Shown: positions 1 to 10,684 of the stretch, piece by piece | How the letters are laid out: every line of letters starts with the position of its first letter | Position numbering within the stretch: position 1 is the first letter of the stretch | Source of the DNA: Phytophthora quininea | Taxonomy: Eukaryota > Oomycota > Peronosporomycetes > Peronosporales > Peronosporaceae | Length of the DNA: 64,000 nt | Assembly: GCA_011947345.1 (NCBI GenBank) | Contig: JAAVTG010000034.1 | Location: 1-64,000, forward strand | Reading direction: 5' to 3' | Notes under the pieces: model-generated | What the model saw: only the letters and a program-made list of their open reading frames with translations | Told to the model about the DNA's origin: nothing | Database searches by the model: none | Program-made: the position numbers and the translations under genes

Positions 1-815
1 GTTTTCATTTGGGGGTCCTCGCTTTCCCGACGAGAGCAGGCCCCCGCAAGCAACCACATCACGTCAAGTTGGCTTCATCGGGCTGGTCGAGTCTAAGGCT
101 TATGTCTACACGGCGGTCCAAGGCTCAACGGTGCATGTTCACGCGTCACGCTGCTGGCAGGATCTCACGTCACTTTCTCCACGGATTCGCCCGACACCAC
201 GTCCGCGAATTGCCTCCGATACGCTGCGCCTACCCCGAGTGTAGCGTACGTGCCGAGACTACGACATACGAGTTTCGCCTGCCAGTCCAAGCAACTACAA
301 AGGCCCTTGCACCACGACCACGGACTGTCAGAAAGACTAAGCCTCACGATTCCCACGGATACGCGACCAGCACCATCATCACCACGACCAACACCGGACG
401 GACGCCGCAGTAAGTGCATACACGTTCCCTGCAAGACTAACACATTGAGGGCAAACGGTTCATTTCGGCAACGAGCCATTACTTTGGGGGCTGCCACTTG
501 GTCCGCTAGCACGGTGAAATACCAAGCTGCATCGACATTCCGTTCTAGCCACCATTTCTCTTCAATGTGGGTCACACTGTACCAGAAGAGAAATGGTGAC
601 AAGAACGGAATATTTGTTAATGGTCTCACAAAAGTGTAGAAATGGCAGTACGTTCGCTCTTGGAATTCAATCCACACGACTAGGTAATCAAATCCTATTC
701 TACTCTAATCCGCAAGTAGTCTTGCCAGTGTATGTCTTGTACGCTTCCCTTAAGTGCCAGGTTGTAGCTGTCTTGGGCCGTCCTAGTTTCCAATAAATGC
801 CAGTGTGGCAGTACA
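1..815. other. no recognisable gene
   Basis: Both strands carry overlapping open frames of 67-170 codons, but none shows a signal peptide, a known domain or a codon pattern that sets it apart from the others. I see no tRNA, terminal repeat or transposon domain here. It may be old repeat DNA. Confidence 0.4.
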
Positions 816-904
816 AGTTACTCGTATTCAACAACTATCAAAAAGCTAGCTGATACATTGCATGTAGAGTATCCACTACTCAGCGAATTCCAATGCAAAC
901 TTGT

Positions 905-1215
905 GTATGCAAGAAACGTTGAAAAAGTTGCTCGTTCCTGGGCATCCGCCTGGGCACCATTGGCAGCCTCCTTGGTAGACTTATAAGCGGCCTGGTTGAC
1001 GTGGTTGTTTCCCTTGCGCTGCATGTTCCATACTTTGGCGTGGCTCAAGCCAAGAACTCTCTCTTCGTCATCGTCGTCAATATCTTCGTCGTCTTCCTCG
1101 TCGTCCTGTCTATCTCCGCAACTTTGGCATCGCGAACCATATGATTTGAGTTTGGTTGGCAGCAGCAACCGACAGTGTTGGAGACGAAGTGGCCTCTGCA
1201 GCTTGGAAACTGGCG
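905..1215 (-). pseudogene. relic of an RxLR-dEER effector
   Basis: The minus strand has an acidic run ending in DDDDEERVLGL followed by a lysine/alanine-rich tail with KVWNMQRK, matching the DDEERVLGLNHLKLWNMKR region of the effector gene at 8742-9320. Upstream, in a different frame (about 1185-1206), AAEATSSPTLS aligns with AAEANSSPVLS of the effector at 3393-4019. The signal-peptide/RxLR half and the EER half are therefore in different frames, no intact RxLR remains and the start is lost. This is the most eroded but still readable member of the local family. It could not make a secreted effector as it stands. Confidence 0.7.
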
Positions 1216-1276
1216 ATGTGTGAGAGCAGTTTCGAGATATATACATAAACTTTACCAAGACCTCGTGTTTCCGTCT

Positions 1277-1636
1277 CTAGGCGAATACAATGCGGAATTT
1301 CTCAAAGCCGTAGAGGAAACTGATCATTTCGAGTTCGTTGGTGGTGTCTAGGTCTCCCCAGTCAGTTGCAGCCTCGACCATCTCTTCGTCTTGTTCTAGT
1401 AGAGCTTTACTCAGGACTTCTTGCGTGATATCGTCCAACTCGAGTGTCGAGTCTGATTCAATTTTAAGTGCTTGCGTGACGAGGAATTGGTGCTGCTTGG
1501 TGAAGGCGTCGATGAGGTTCACTCCTAGCTCCACGTCCATGTCGACGTCTTCTCGTTCAGGTTCTCGTTCAGGTTCGTCGTAAGCGCTTTGGGTGAGGAG
1601 GATTGTGGTGGTGGAGACGTGCTCGCTCATCTGCAA
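1277..1636 (-). CDS. hypothetical small acidic protein
   Basis: This is an open frame of 119 codons (117 from the second ATG, which begins MSEHVSTTT). It is strongly acidic, with EPEREPERED near residues 20-30 and many Asp/Glu afterwards, and ends FEKFRIVFA. No signal peptide, membrane segment or domain that I recognise is present. The sequence just before the second ATG reads TTGCAG, so it could be an internal exon rather than a complete gene. It lies between an effector relic and an unassigned GC-rich stretch, with no operon-like partner. Coding status is uncertain. Confidence 0.4.
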   Translation of the reverse strand: MQMSEHVSTTTILLTQSAYDEPEREPEREDVDMDVELGVNLIDAFTKQHQFLVTQALKIESDSTLELDDITQEVLSKALLEQDEEMVEAATDWGDLDTTNELEMISFLYGFEKFRIVFA

Positions 1637-1639
1637 TGG

Positions 1640-3084
1640 CTTCTGCGGACGACGTGGGTGGTTGGGGAATGGTCGAGGCGTTTCACATTCTCCATGAATC
1701 CCATTGAAAGGACGTGGAGAAGCGAACGCGTTTGCTGATTCTGCAACTGAACACGAACGTCTGAATATACAAGTTGAAGTTGACCATCACTCTGATTATT
1801 TGTCTCGGTTAGCGCTTAGGGCGAGCACGGCATCAGCCCGCTGACCGGGTAGTGCCCGGCGGCCCCGGTTGCCAATTCTGCCACTCGTATCCAGAGCTAC
1901 CTACATGCAGGAGCGAACAGGATGGCTATTTCACTACGCACACGAGCGCATGGCTCGCTTCAGTTTCCCGTCAATACCTCGTCAGGCCGGGTAGCATCGG
2001 TGCGGCGAAGCTTTACAGTCAGTCCTTGGTCGAATCGGGCCCATTGCCTCGCGTGGAGGGTGCTGGATCCCCTACATCGTCGGGGGCAACCTGTGACGAT
2101 GCCCCTTGCACTTGGTCATTCGCCAGTGCGTGCGGGACTCTTGGTATCTTGATCACTAGTAGTTATTCGACCCGCACTTGCTGTGGCGCATTTCCGTCTT
2201 CTTGCTTCTCCCGGTAGCACGATACGGGAACTCGTATTGCTCAGGCCACCGTTCTTGTTCTCGTCGCGTGCTCAACATCGATATCTGCGATACCTGGCAC
2301 CACAGCGTGACCAAGTTGTCGGCCGTGGTCCCGGACACGGGTGCCGCAGAAGTCTATGTTTCTGATGCATTCAGTCTCTATCAGTCCGATCGCCCTTAGA
2401 TGCGTGTGGGGACAGAACGGTTGGCCGGGTCCTTATACACGCGTGTGCCACACCAGGCGTAGGTTGCCGTCACTGGGGCCTTGACTCCGGAGCTCCACTG
2501 ATCGCTATCCTACGGAAATCCCCTCACCGTGCCACCATCACAGTGGCGTCTCTGCTCTTCTACTACGCCCCCGCACTTCTATGGGGTTCTGGGGTTCCTT
2601 GTTGGCCATGTAGTCTTTGGGATCCGTTGTGGTTCTGTTTTGTCTTGTATGTCGCTGCTTGTCCTGGTCTTGCCTTTGTTGTAGTCCGTGGTGCTGCTCT
2701 CCGTCGAGACTCGCTGCGGCATCCCCGGGTCACCGTGGCCCGATGTGTTGTTCTCGTGTGTCTCCATGTTCGCGCCGGGCCGAACGCTGGGCCCACGATC
2801 CTGTCCGGCCTTCGGCCTTGGTTCCTCTTGTCCGTGGATTTATTTCTCTTGGCACACTGGGGGATACAGCACCGCAGTACTGGCAGGCTTCTATCTGTCC
2901 TTGGCTTTCTCCACGGTATTCACTTCTGTACGGACAGTGTCGCCGTTGACTCTGTGTATCTCCTTCACTCGCGATCTCGCGCGAGCGGCCGAGGCTGCCT
3001 GCCGTGACTCCCCTCGGGCTTCGGGCGTATCGGTTTCGCACCTCCTGGCAAATTTGGGAATAGCATTGTTTGCTGCCTGATCGC
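1640..3084. other. unassigned GC-rich stretch
   Basis: All frames are unusually open because of base composition, and frames on the two strands compete (for example + 2543-3007 and - 2730-3041). One minus frame contains a CQYCG pair that could be part of a zinc knuckle, but no complete gag or pol motif can be read. I see no terminal repeats. It may be an old retroelement. Confidence 0.35.
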
Positions 3085-3392
3085 CTTGTCAGCCAAAACT
3101 TGTCACGGAGGTTGCGTCAATTTGGCACAAAATGTTAATGGAGAGTGTCGAGACTCCAAGTGGGACAGAAGAACGGAGGTAGTCAGGCCTGAAGTAGTCA
3201 CGAAGACAATGCAGTACGGATACCATTTCGGTTTTCAGAGAGTGGAGATTGGTTGCTTATGAAGGAGAATCGCTACACCATTGCTGCTTTGGACTTAAAC
3301 ATGCTAACTTGTTTCCATGAAGCAAGGATGCATTGCGCGTTCAGTAGCAATTGCACTGCTGGGCTTGTTGAAACTCTTTTCCAGGCACGAAC

Positions 3393-4019
3393 TTAAGCCG
3401 CCTTCGCTTCCGCTTTCGCAGCAGCAGCAGCATCCTTACCCCAGGCTTTGGCGTACATATCCTTGTACGTCTCCATAAATTTAGAGATCTCCTGGTTGTC
3501 GACGTATTTCTCCGCTTTGAGGAATTCGCCAACTCTCTCAGGAGACCATCCCTTACCGATATATGCAGCAGCCAGCTTTGCTTCCACAGCCTTAGCCTTG
3601 GCAGCCTTGGCTGTTTCTTGTGCGGACTTCGTCGCGGCTGCTTGGGCCTCTTTAGCCGCTTTCTTTTGAGCCTCGGCAGCCTTAGCTGCTTCTTGCGCGG
3701 ACTTCTTCGCGGCTGCATTGGCCTCTTTAGTCGCTTTCTTTTGAACCTCGGCAGCGGCCTTAGCCTTAGCCTTGTTGGCCGCCTTGATCTCGCTGTTCGC
3801 TGAGCGCCTCATGTTCCACAACTTGAGCTGCTCCAGGCCGAAAGTTCTCTCTTCATCATCGCCGGCGTCTTTGGCTTCAGTAGTAGCGCGAAGCATTCGC
3901 TTGCTTGAAAGTTGGCTGACTGCGTTACTCGAGAGTACCGGAGACGAATTGGCCTCGGCAGCTTCGAAACAAGCTAGCAGGACGGTGACAGCCGCGATAA
4001 TGATGCAGTACGGACGCAT
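3393..4019 (-). CDS. RxLR-dEER secreted effector
   Basis: This encodes a 208-residue protein. A signal peptide (MRPYCIIIAAVTVLLACFEA) is followed by RMLR at residues 41-44 and DDEER at 54-58, the classic oomycete host-translocation layout. The start is the ATG at 4019; the frame stays open upstream, but only this start places the hydrophobic leader at the N-terminus, and an Inr-like promoter ends 42 nt upstream. The C-terminal half is mostly Ala/Lys/Gln/Glu and predicted helical, with a 25-residue unit (AEVQKKATKEANAAAKKSAQ...) present twice. It ends with a short W...Y segment (GWSPERVGEFL, then KFMETYKDMYAKAW) resembling half of a WY module. It is the only uninterrupted member of the local family. 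The host target is unknown; the effector role is inferred from motif and context. Confidence 0.85.
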   Translation of the reverse strand: MRPYCIIIAAVTVLLACFEAAEANSSPVLSSNAVSQLSSKRMLRATTEAKDAGDDEERTFGLEQLKLWNMRRSANSEIKAANKAKAKAAAEVQKKATKEANAAAKKSAQEAAKAAEAQKKAAKEAQAAATKSAQETAKAAKAKAVEAKLAAAYIGKGWSPERVGEFLKAEKYVDNQEISKFMETYKDMYAKAWGKDAAAAAKAEAKAA

Positions 4020-4060
4020 GGTTGGTTGGCGGTTGGAGATCGGTTGTTGTTGAACGAAGC

Positions 4061-4076
4061 GAATTGAGAAATGAAC
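4061..4076 (-). promoter_or_regulatory. oomycete Inr-like core promoter
   Basis: On the minus strand GTTCATTTCTCAATTC matches the oomycete Inr-like consensus GCTCATTYYNCAWTTT at 14 of 16 positions and lies about 42 nt before the effector ATG at 4019. Confidence 0.7.
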
Positions 4077-4165
4077 TTCTTTCTGGACGAGCACCTACCA
4101 TCGCTTGTCTTCGGGATCGTTACCTGTCGTGACGGCATCATACGGCTCGTCATGTATTCCAAAAG

Positions 4166-4470
4166 CTAATTGATTATGCGGTCACTCCTCATTATGCTTC
4201 CCGTAGACCTTCTGGAGGAAGCCGGTACAACACTGGACCAGATCGCCGCTCTGCACAAACACTACGTGCTTTTCGAGGACCTAGATAACTACATAACCAG
4301 AAAAGGCCAAGAAGAAGTTTACAACGACGGAGGCACTGTACCACAGCACGATTGCTATGCTTCTGAAGCGCGGCAATCTGCACAATTAACTAGCGGTGCT
4401 GGACACGTACGTTGGGGCCGAAATCGCCGCGATGTACCGCTATTGTCGCGAACGGCTGACGTCGTAACCA
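4166..4470 (+). other. coding-like relic of unknown family
   Basis: The plus strand reads VDLLEEAGTTLDQIAALHKHYV and, in another frame after a stop, LAVLDTYVGAEIAAMYRYCRERLTS. Both have normal amino-acid composition, as expected of a once-coding sequence. A frameshift and stop separate them, and the hAT fragment interrupts the right end. I do not recognise the family. Confidence 0.35.
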
Positions 4471-5290
4471 GGCATCGGACAATATCCATTGTATATGGAT
4501 TGTTGTCGAGACGCTCGACACAATCAATATTGGAACAATGTCAATTTCTTGGGAAAACAATTGCAGTGCATCGATCTAATTGTGTATCTTGTCGTTGAAG
4601 TGTCTGTGAGGCCTTGTTCGACGAGTTGGCAGAGGCATAAATAACCACGTCTGCGGTCTCGAGGTGGGAGAACACGAGCGAGGTTTTTGCTAGACAACGG
4701 CGCGCTCCAGCTCACACTTTTGAATCCACATCCCGCCGCTCAACCTCCACGACAGCCCCGCATCGAACCCCGCCTCTAACCACGCTATTATCGTAGGCAG
4801 CCTCATCTCGAATCACCCCGCGCAAGCCTGTTCCACCAACGATGGCGATCAGCTCGGCGTTTGCTCCCCAAGCCTCCAGAAGAAACCAGCACTATCCATC
4901 GGCTTTTGCGCTCCACAGGAGAGGAATCGATTAATCCAGGTAGCGCTTGTGTCTCCACAGAGCCCAGCACTAAGCGCAAACACAGAAAATCTGAATTGGC
5001 CCCCAGGCACTTCAAAGAAAAAGCGCACCAAAGCCTCTAGTGTTCGTACACCAAGGCCTACAAGTCCGAGTGGTGTACGGCGAAACGAGACAGTAGTCGC
5101 GTCTACCATCAGACGCCGCAGATTACCTGGGGAAGTCAAAGTATGGAACGACTGTTCTCGGCAGTGAAGTGCCTGCTTGGAGGATAATATATGCGGAGGC
5201 GAATGAGCGCGGAGACGCTCGAGTCCATCCTCTCCTTGAGGATTAACTGGGATCTTGTTACGAACGAAATCATTTCGTAGGCAGAGAGGG
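4471..5290 (+). mobile_element. hAT-family transposon fragment, copy 1
   Basis: It starts with CAGGCATCGGACAATATCC and matches 16637-17214 almost base for base through about 5060. It encodes a basic N-terminal region (KRKHRK, KKKRTK) and then jumps directly to a hAT C-terminal dimerisation motif: MERLFSAVKCLLGG, a stop, then RRRMSAETLESILSLRINWD near 5143-5250. The central catalytic domain is missing, so this is an internally deleted, non-autonomous copy. One extra C relative to copy 2 breaks the N-terminal frame (near 4868). I could not find a matching 3' terminal inverted repeat. Confidence 0.7.
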
Positions 5291-5817
5291 TAGCATGAGG
5301 AGATAGCGAAGTAGAAACTGAAGAGTACGATAGCTGCGAGTAGAAGTTGCTAGTTGCCTCACGATCCTGGCAATATTCGACAACGAGCAGCAACGGCCAC
5401 TCAGGAGGACTTCTGTATTCTTCTGTGTTTTGTGGAGTGAGCTCCAACTTCTACCTTTCACAGCCTCCCTCTCTCATATCTACTCGTAGTGGATAAACCC
5501 AGCAGGGCAAACTCCACCACTCATGTGGGAAAACCTCCAGCACTTCAGCTGCCATCACGGGACGAACAACCCACAACTATCATGCACGTTACCTCTTCTT
5601 CCAGCACCAACAGTGACGATCAGCATAATTTACAACAGACTCCAAATTAGTGCTGAATGCCTAAAGTGAATGACAGGGAATGGAGACCAAACAGGCAATT
5701 AGCCCCCACCGCCAGCCCGGTGGCTCCAGAAGAAGGAGCCGCCATTGTACAAGCGGCTACGATCGTACAAGGAGGTTATTAACTAAGAACGTTCAATAGA
5801 CTACTACTACTATAGTT
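5291..5817. other. no gene seen
   Basis: This stretch has no frame with recognisable content and no promoter-like block. It separates the hAT fragment from the LINE. Confidence 0.4.
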
Positions 5818-6061
5818 TTGGATCTCAATTGGAACGTGGAATTCTACGTCCACATCAGCGATATTCCTCCGTGGCACTACTGTTTAAAAAGGAGACCGAT
5901 CTGAACCGGGAAACTTTCGGCCGATCACACTGATGCCCGTTGAGGTCAAGATATTATCGCGAGTATTAGTGAATCGCCTTAGACCACACATTTCTAAGTT
6001 AGTGCATCCGGATCAAAAGGGCTTCATACCGGGGCGTCGGATTGACCAGCAGGTAATGCTA

Positions 6062-6840
6062 CACCTTTTCAGGTTCAAAACGGCGACAGGTAAAATCAAG
6101 ACTGCAAAGGTAAGATCTAAGTGACATGGCACCAATACATTATAATTTTGATAGCATCAAGTTTAAACAACTGATTAGTTCATAGAGGTGAAAAATGGCT
6201 GTAGACAAGAACGCGGCCAGCTAGGGGTCAAATATCCACGTGATAGCCTGCATTTCAGAGGAGGGGCTTGCTTACTCGGAACAACGCTCTGGGTCCTTCA
6301 CGTCGGAGGCGTGCAACGACTACATCCGCCGTCTGCTGACTCATATCAGCGCCACAGCGCCGCTCGAGAGCGTTGTGCTGGTGTGCGACAACGCCCCTGC
6401 CACACGAACATCGAGGATGTCTTCGACGAAGACACGTTCTCCGCAGCGACGCTACTTCGCCTCGGCCCATACTCCCCATGTTGAACCCGATCGAGAACTG
6501 CTTCTGTGCGTTTAAAGCCATGGTCAAACGCTTCCTTGCTCGACACCGCCAAGCTATTCTACGAGTACCACCGCACCTCACTATCAAGGCGCATCGAGAA
6601 AGCTACCTGCCGATGGCTGCAGATATGCTCGTACATGAAGCCATCACAACAGACCTATGCTACAAGTGTGCGCTGCACACGATGATGTTCCACGCGTGCG
6701 CGATCCAAATGAAAGATATACCTGTTGGAGAATAATGCCAATATTAAGTTTGGTTTTGCTCACTTCTCTTGCCATGTCACGTTGATCTTACCTTTTGCAG
6801 TTTTGATTTTACCTGTCGCCGTTTTGAACCTGAAAAGGTG
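6062..6840 (+). mobile_element. Tc1/mariner-type DNA transposon in the LINE
   Basis: The element has terminal inverted repeats of about 65 bp: CACCTTTTCAGGTTCAAAAC at the left, and its reverse complement ending CCTGAAAAGGTG at the right, extending to TGACATGGCA. It is flanked by TA at 6060-6061 and 6841-6842, the expected TA target duplication. Ignoring the element and one TA gives an uninterrupted LINE reading frame across the site, which fixes both ends. At 779 bp it is shorter than an autonomous element and has lost the N-terminal half of its transposase. Confidence 0.9.
6188..6735 (+). pseudogene. broken DDE transposase
   Basis: Fragments of a DDE_3/IS630-Tc1-like transposase lie in three frames: VIACISEEGLAYSEQRSGSF and VVLVCDNAPA (about 6240-6405), then NIEDVFDEDTFSAATLLRLGPYSP (about 6410-6480), then MLNPIENCFCAFKAMVKRFL and onward to the stop at 6735. 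CDNAP and YSPMLNPIE are the signatures around the second and third catalytic acids. Two frameshifts and a missing DNA-binding half make it non-functional, so the element must be immobile unless it is mobilised in trans. Confidence 0.8.
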
Positions 6841-8741
6841 TAGACCGCGATCTCCAGCACTTAGAAGCATTCCAATAACGCAAAGGACTAGCCACGTTTT
6901 TGGACTTCGCTAAGGCTTACGACCGTATCGTTCAAAAAGGACTGGCTGTGAGGCCACGCGAACCAGACGGCATCGGGGTTCCTGATGTAGCTACTGTTAT
7001 TCGTCGCAAGCACTTTCAACTTCTCCAGAAATTTGTATTAGCGAGTACTACACACCCAGACGAAGATGACAACGTATGGTATCGCCCAATGCTCTACATG
7101 ATCCAATTACGCTACGGCAACTTCGCCCGCCCGCGATCGAGTGATTTCCTTCAAAACCCACCGAAACCAGCGGGCTGGGGGTCGAGCATGCTACCTTTGT
7201 GGTGGAGACACTTGCTACGGGAGTGGAACAGAATTAAATGGCCAGCCCCGGAGTCGATTCACTACAGCAGAATGAAAACACTACAGAAGGTGTTATTCAC
7301 CCCAATTTGGTGGAGCAAGTTGCTTGAATTGCAGGTACTGAATTCGCGAAGCCCCTGGGGTCAGGGTCAAACGCCTTCCGAGCGCTCTGTCGGACACTAG
7401 CAAAACATAAAAGTTATGTTTTGCCGACTTCCTGGGTGCCAATCGCGACTGGCCGTCGTCAACGGCATTTTTCACGGACGTCTGCTCCGAGATACATCCA
7501 ATACTTGGGACGAAAGTGCTTCCGCATGACATTTTCATGCTCTACCATCAAATGAGCCGATTATTTCATCGCTTACTACCGCACCCGGACGAAGGAGGAA
7601 TGCAGGAAGTAAGAAGTACGAATTCACCACCGATATTTGGAATTAAGTTAAGCAGCTGTCTCCCAACAGAACCAACTACGCGATTCTTCCCAAATTTGCG
7701 ATCGCAAGATTGGAAGATGATTCTCCAGCAAGTTCCGGGGTTGATGCATCATCCGATGGAAGACCTGGGGTGTCCTCGACAAAGGATTCATGAAACCTTG
7801 TCCAGTGTGATTTCTCTACGTGGATATCTACTGCCGGTAATTCATGATGTGATAGTACGAATGTGCTTCGGAGACCTCACAGTCGGTTCACGACTATACT
7901 TCCTCAAAGAACTAAATCCTACCATCCAAAACTGCGTTCGTCCGGAATGCCAGGAGATCGAAACGGTAGAACACTGTTTTTTCACGTGCCCGTCATTAGA
8001 ACCAATGTGGAGCGAACTATGGAGCCGGTGGTCGACGTTCTTTGCGTCGACCTAAGCTGGAGGTTGCTGCTCTTCCCAAGATTGCAAGACCTCCGTAGGA
8101 ACTGGAGAAGTGAGCACAAAGAACTGATACTTCTATGGAGGATCTACACAGCGATAGTGTTTCACGCAACATGGCGGCTCAGGAACGACATCCATTTCCA
8201 GGAAACGACAGCTGAAGTGCCTAATATTCTCAATCTGCTGAACTCGTTCAAGATGCACTACCAATTCCTCTACCAACACGCACATGAGCTCCATTGCAAC
8301 CGCGCTACTGTGGTCTGCGTGCTGCAAAAACTTGGCTTTGATCCGCCAGAAAATAATATCCCGGAACCCATGTACCACTTGTGGACGACACGAACGTAGT
8401 TCTCACGGATATATAGTTTATCACCTTCAGACGAGAAATCCGCTAAACAGTTAATCAATTCAATTTCCTCCTTGTGCGGTGCTGCCGAATCCCCTTGTCA
8501 GCCACCGTGAGCCAAAACTTGTCACGGAGGTTCCGTCAATTTGTCACAAACTGTTTATGGGAAGTGTCGAGACCCAAGTGGGACAGAAGAACGGAGGTAG
8601 TCACGAAGATAATGCAATACGGATACCATTTCGGTTTTCAGAGTGAGATTGGTTGCTTATGAAGGAGAATCGCTACACCATTGCTGCTTTGGACTTAAAC
8701 ACGCTAGCTTGTTTCCATAAAAGCAGGAATGCATTGCGCGT

Positions 8742-9320
8742 TCAGTAGCAATTACACTGCCGGGCTTGTTGAAACTCTCTCCCAGGAAGGAACTTAAGCC
8801 GCCTTCGCTTCCGCTTTCGCACCAGCAGCAGCATCCTTACCCCAGGCTTTGGCGTACATATCCTTGTACGTCTCCATAAATTTAGAGATCTTCTGGTCGT
8901 TGCCGAATTTCTCCACTTTGAGCCTTTCGCCAACTTTCTCAGGAGACCATCCCTTTTGATAAATGTAGCAGCCAGCTTTGCGTCCTTAGCCTCCACCCCG
9001 GCAGCCTTGGCCGCCTCTTGTGCGTACTTAACCGCCGTTTGGTGAGCAGCTTTCTCCGCATCTTTTAGGGTCTTCGCAGCAGCCTTTTCGGCCTTCTGGA
9101 TCTCGCTGTTGGCCGAGCGCTTCATGTTCCACAGCTTCAAGTGGTTCAGGCCAAGAACGCGTTCTTCGTCATCTCCAGTGGTGTTCGGCACTTCTTGACG
9201 AAGCATGCGCTTGGGCGAAAGTTCGTCAACTGCGCGAACTGCAGACGTCTTGGCCATAGCAGCATCAGAGCAAGCTAGCAGGACGGTGAAAGCGACCAGG
9301 ACGAAGCCGTACGGGCGCAT
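8742..9320 (-). pseudogene. RxLR-dEER effector, frameshifted C-terminus
   Basis: The N-terminus is intact: signal peptide MRPYGFVLVAFTVLLACSDA, RMLR at residues 38-41 and DDEER at 50-54. Relative to the effector at 3393-4019 one base is missing in the T-run at 8954-8957 (minus strand AAAA where copy A has GGTAA). After KLAATFI the frame therefore shifts and the protein ends in a basic, non-homologous tail instead of the W...Y segment. The shadow frame still encodes the family C-terminus, so the break is recent or a sequencing indel. A secreted RxLR protein with an altered C-terminus could still be made. The core promoter is well preserved. Confidence 0.8.
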
Positions 9321-9360
9321 GGCTATCTGAGATCGGTGGCTGGTTGTTCGTCGACGAAGC

Positions 9361-9376
9361 GAATGGAGAAGTGAGC
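9361..9376 (-). promoter_or_regulatory. oomycete Inr-like core promoter
   Basis: Minus-strand GCTCACTTCTCCATTC matches 13 of 16 positions of the Inr-like consensus and sits 41 nt before the ATG at 9320, the same place as in copy A. Confidence 0.65.
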
Positions 9377-9382
9377 TCGACC

Positions 9383-10684
9383 ATGGTCTGTCGTGTGACT
9401 TGATCAGTAAGTGGTGTGATAAGTGTACCGCATCAACATTTTCTTGCTGCAAGTTAATCTTTTGGATGGGTCGCTAAGGAAGCTTTGAAGCAGGTTTGGA
9501 TGTATGTATAGCAAATCGAAAGGCAGCTGACACTTCCTCTGTGCTTGGCTTGGCGATGGTCTTCGCAATACTATATGAGGCGACGAGATAATTGACCTAC
9601 CACGTAAACTAGCGGCACTGCATAATCTCGGAAGTTCTTGAAAACAACTGGTTCCAAGCACCCCTTACTGCTTCTGATCAGAGTTAGTTGGTCTGTCGGT
9701 ACATGTAGTAAACTGACCTCTTTGCTTTACTGCCACGGAAGTATTTTAACTGCGGGTGCGTGACTCGCGAGGCACCAATACGGAACTATTCGGTGTTTGC
9801 CAAATGGTTTGAAAGAAAAAAACTCTTCGGAGCCGGACCGAGGACTTAAGAACAGGAGTTTCTGATGCTACAGTATTTATGCACTCAGCCGCCGAATGCA
9901 TCAAGACTCAGTGAACGGAAAATCGACCGCCAAGCGCAAAAATCACGAGTACGACGCTGCCAGGAATGTGTTGTGTTAAACTAGCTTCCTTTGGGGGAAC
10001 GAGCACTGATGTTGACAAGCAACGGCTCTTTCACTCAGAGACCTCGTTGTCCGGCGGCGAATTACTATCTGATCGCATCAACTCGGGTATGGTGGGCGCA
10101 CTGCATTGCAACAGCTACAAAATTGTACAGTTTTACATGATTCTCAAAATTGGAACACGTTTACACGTCACAGCGCAGTGTACGCAATCAATTTGTTGTC
10201 TTTGGTGGCCCAAGGTTTCGCCCAATAATTGTTGGTACAACTTGAATACCGCAGGACAGAAACACCAAGCTATCGTTTTGTTATCCATTCGGCAAGCCTA
10301 AGCTATTGCCGAAAGTTCGGTTTGAATCTCGAGAAACAAAGCAAAAAATCAAATGTGGAAGAGATATAAGACAGCGTCCAAGACCCATACGCGGAAACGC
10401 TGCAGCGTAAGTGTAAGGGGGTCCGATTCCTGTGTCGACGATACTGCGTATGTCAAAGACAATTTATGCCATTTTACTTACTTACTAACCATAGATCTCA
10501 CTGTCGTTTCTTGAGTTGTTGCATAGAGGAAATAGGAAACCTATCAACAACCGTAAGGCAGTAAAATTTCAACTTTTGAGCTTGTAAAAGAATCGTTGCC
10601 CCCCTTTACCGATCCACGTGGCAAATAGCTTCATTTCCGTAGCATTCCCAACGACAACTTTTACCACAGCTTGGTTGGCCTCAA
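9383..10684. other. duplicated upstream flank, otherwise empty
   Basis: About 9400-9980 resembles the flank upstream of the next family member (about 11110-11545), with shared blocks such as CGCATCAACATTT, GAAAGGCAG(C/T)TGACACT and CGAC(C/-)GCCAA(G/A)CGCAAAA. The duplication unit therefore includes several hundred bases of upstream DNA. From 9990 to 10680 I see no gene. Confidence 0.55.

Larger units (their letters stand above)
3088..4085 (-). repeat. tandem effector block, copy A
   Basis: This block aligns over its length with 8506-9382. Both begin with GCCAAAACTTGTCACGGAGG, run through a shared 3' flank (TACCATTTCGGTTTTCAGAG, GGAGAATCGCTACACC), and contain an effector gene and its core promoter. 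It is a duplication of gene plus flanks, not gene only. A LINE, a hAT fragment and other DNA now separate the copies. Confidence 0.85.
5818..8468 (+). mobile_element. LINE (non-LTR retrotransposon), defective
   Basis: The plus strand reads reverse-transcriptase signatures in order: QLERGILRPHQRYSSVALLFKK, NFRPITLM, HPDQKGFIPGRRI (about 5830-6060), then FLDFAKAYDR (about 6900), followed by the C-terminal domain to about 8400 with a zinc-binding segment CVRPECQEIETVEHCFFTC near 7930-7995. Frameshifts are present (one at AAAAAGG near 5900), and the stretch between FAKAYDR and GIGVPDV has lost the YADD catalytic block. The 3' end is GACGAGAAATCCGCTAAACAG plus TTAATCAATTCAATTT, shared with the LINE at 60016-61208. 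The 5' part is absent. A Tc1/mariner element is inserted at 6062-6840. Confidence 0.85.
8506..9382 (-). repeat. tandem effector block, copy B
   Basis: This is the second copy of the block at 3088-4085, with the same 3' flank, gene and promoter. The LINE at 5818-8468 ends about 40 bp to its left. Confidence 0.85.

Noticed and set aside
2543..3007. 154-codon plus frame rich in Leu/Val/Cys resembling a membrane protein
   Set aside because: The region is GC-rich with long frames on both strands; there is no consistent start, and the hydrophobic character comes from base composition.
10400..10445. GGTCCGATTCC as a tRNA box B
   Set aside because: No box A at suitable spacing and no cloverleaf upstream.
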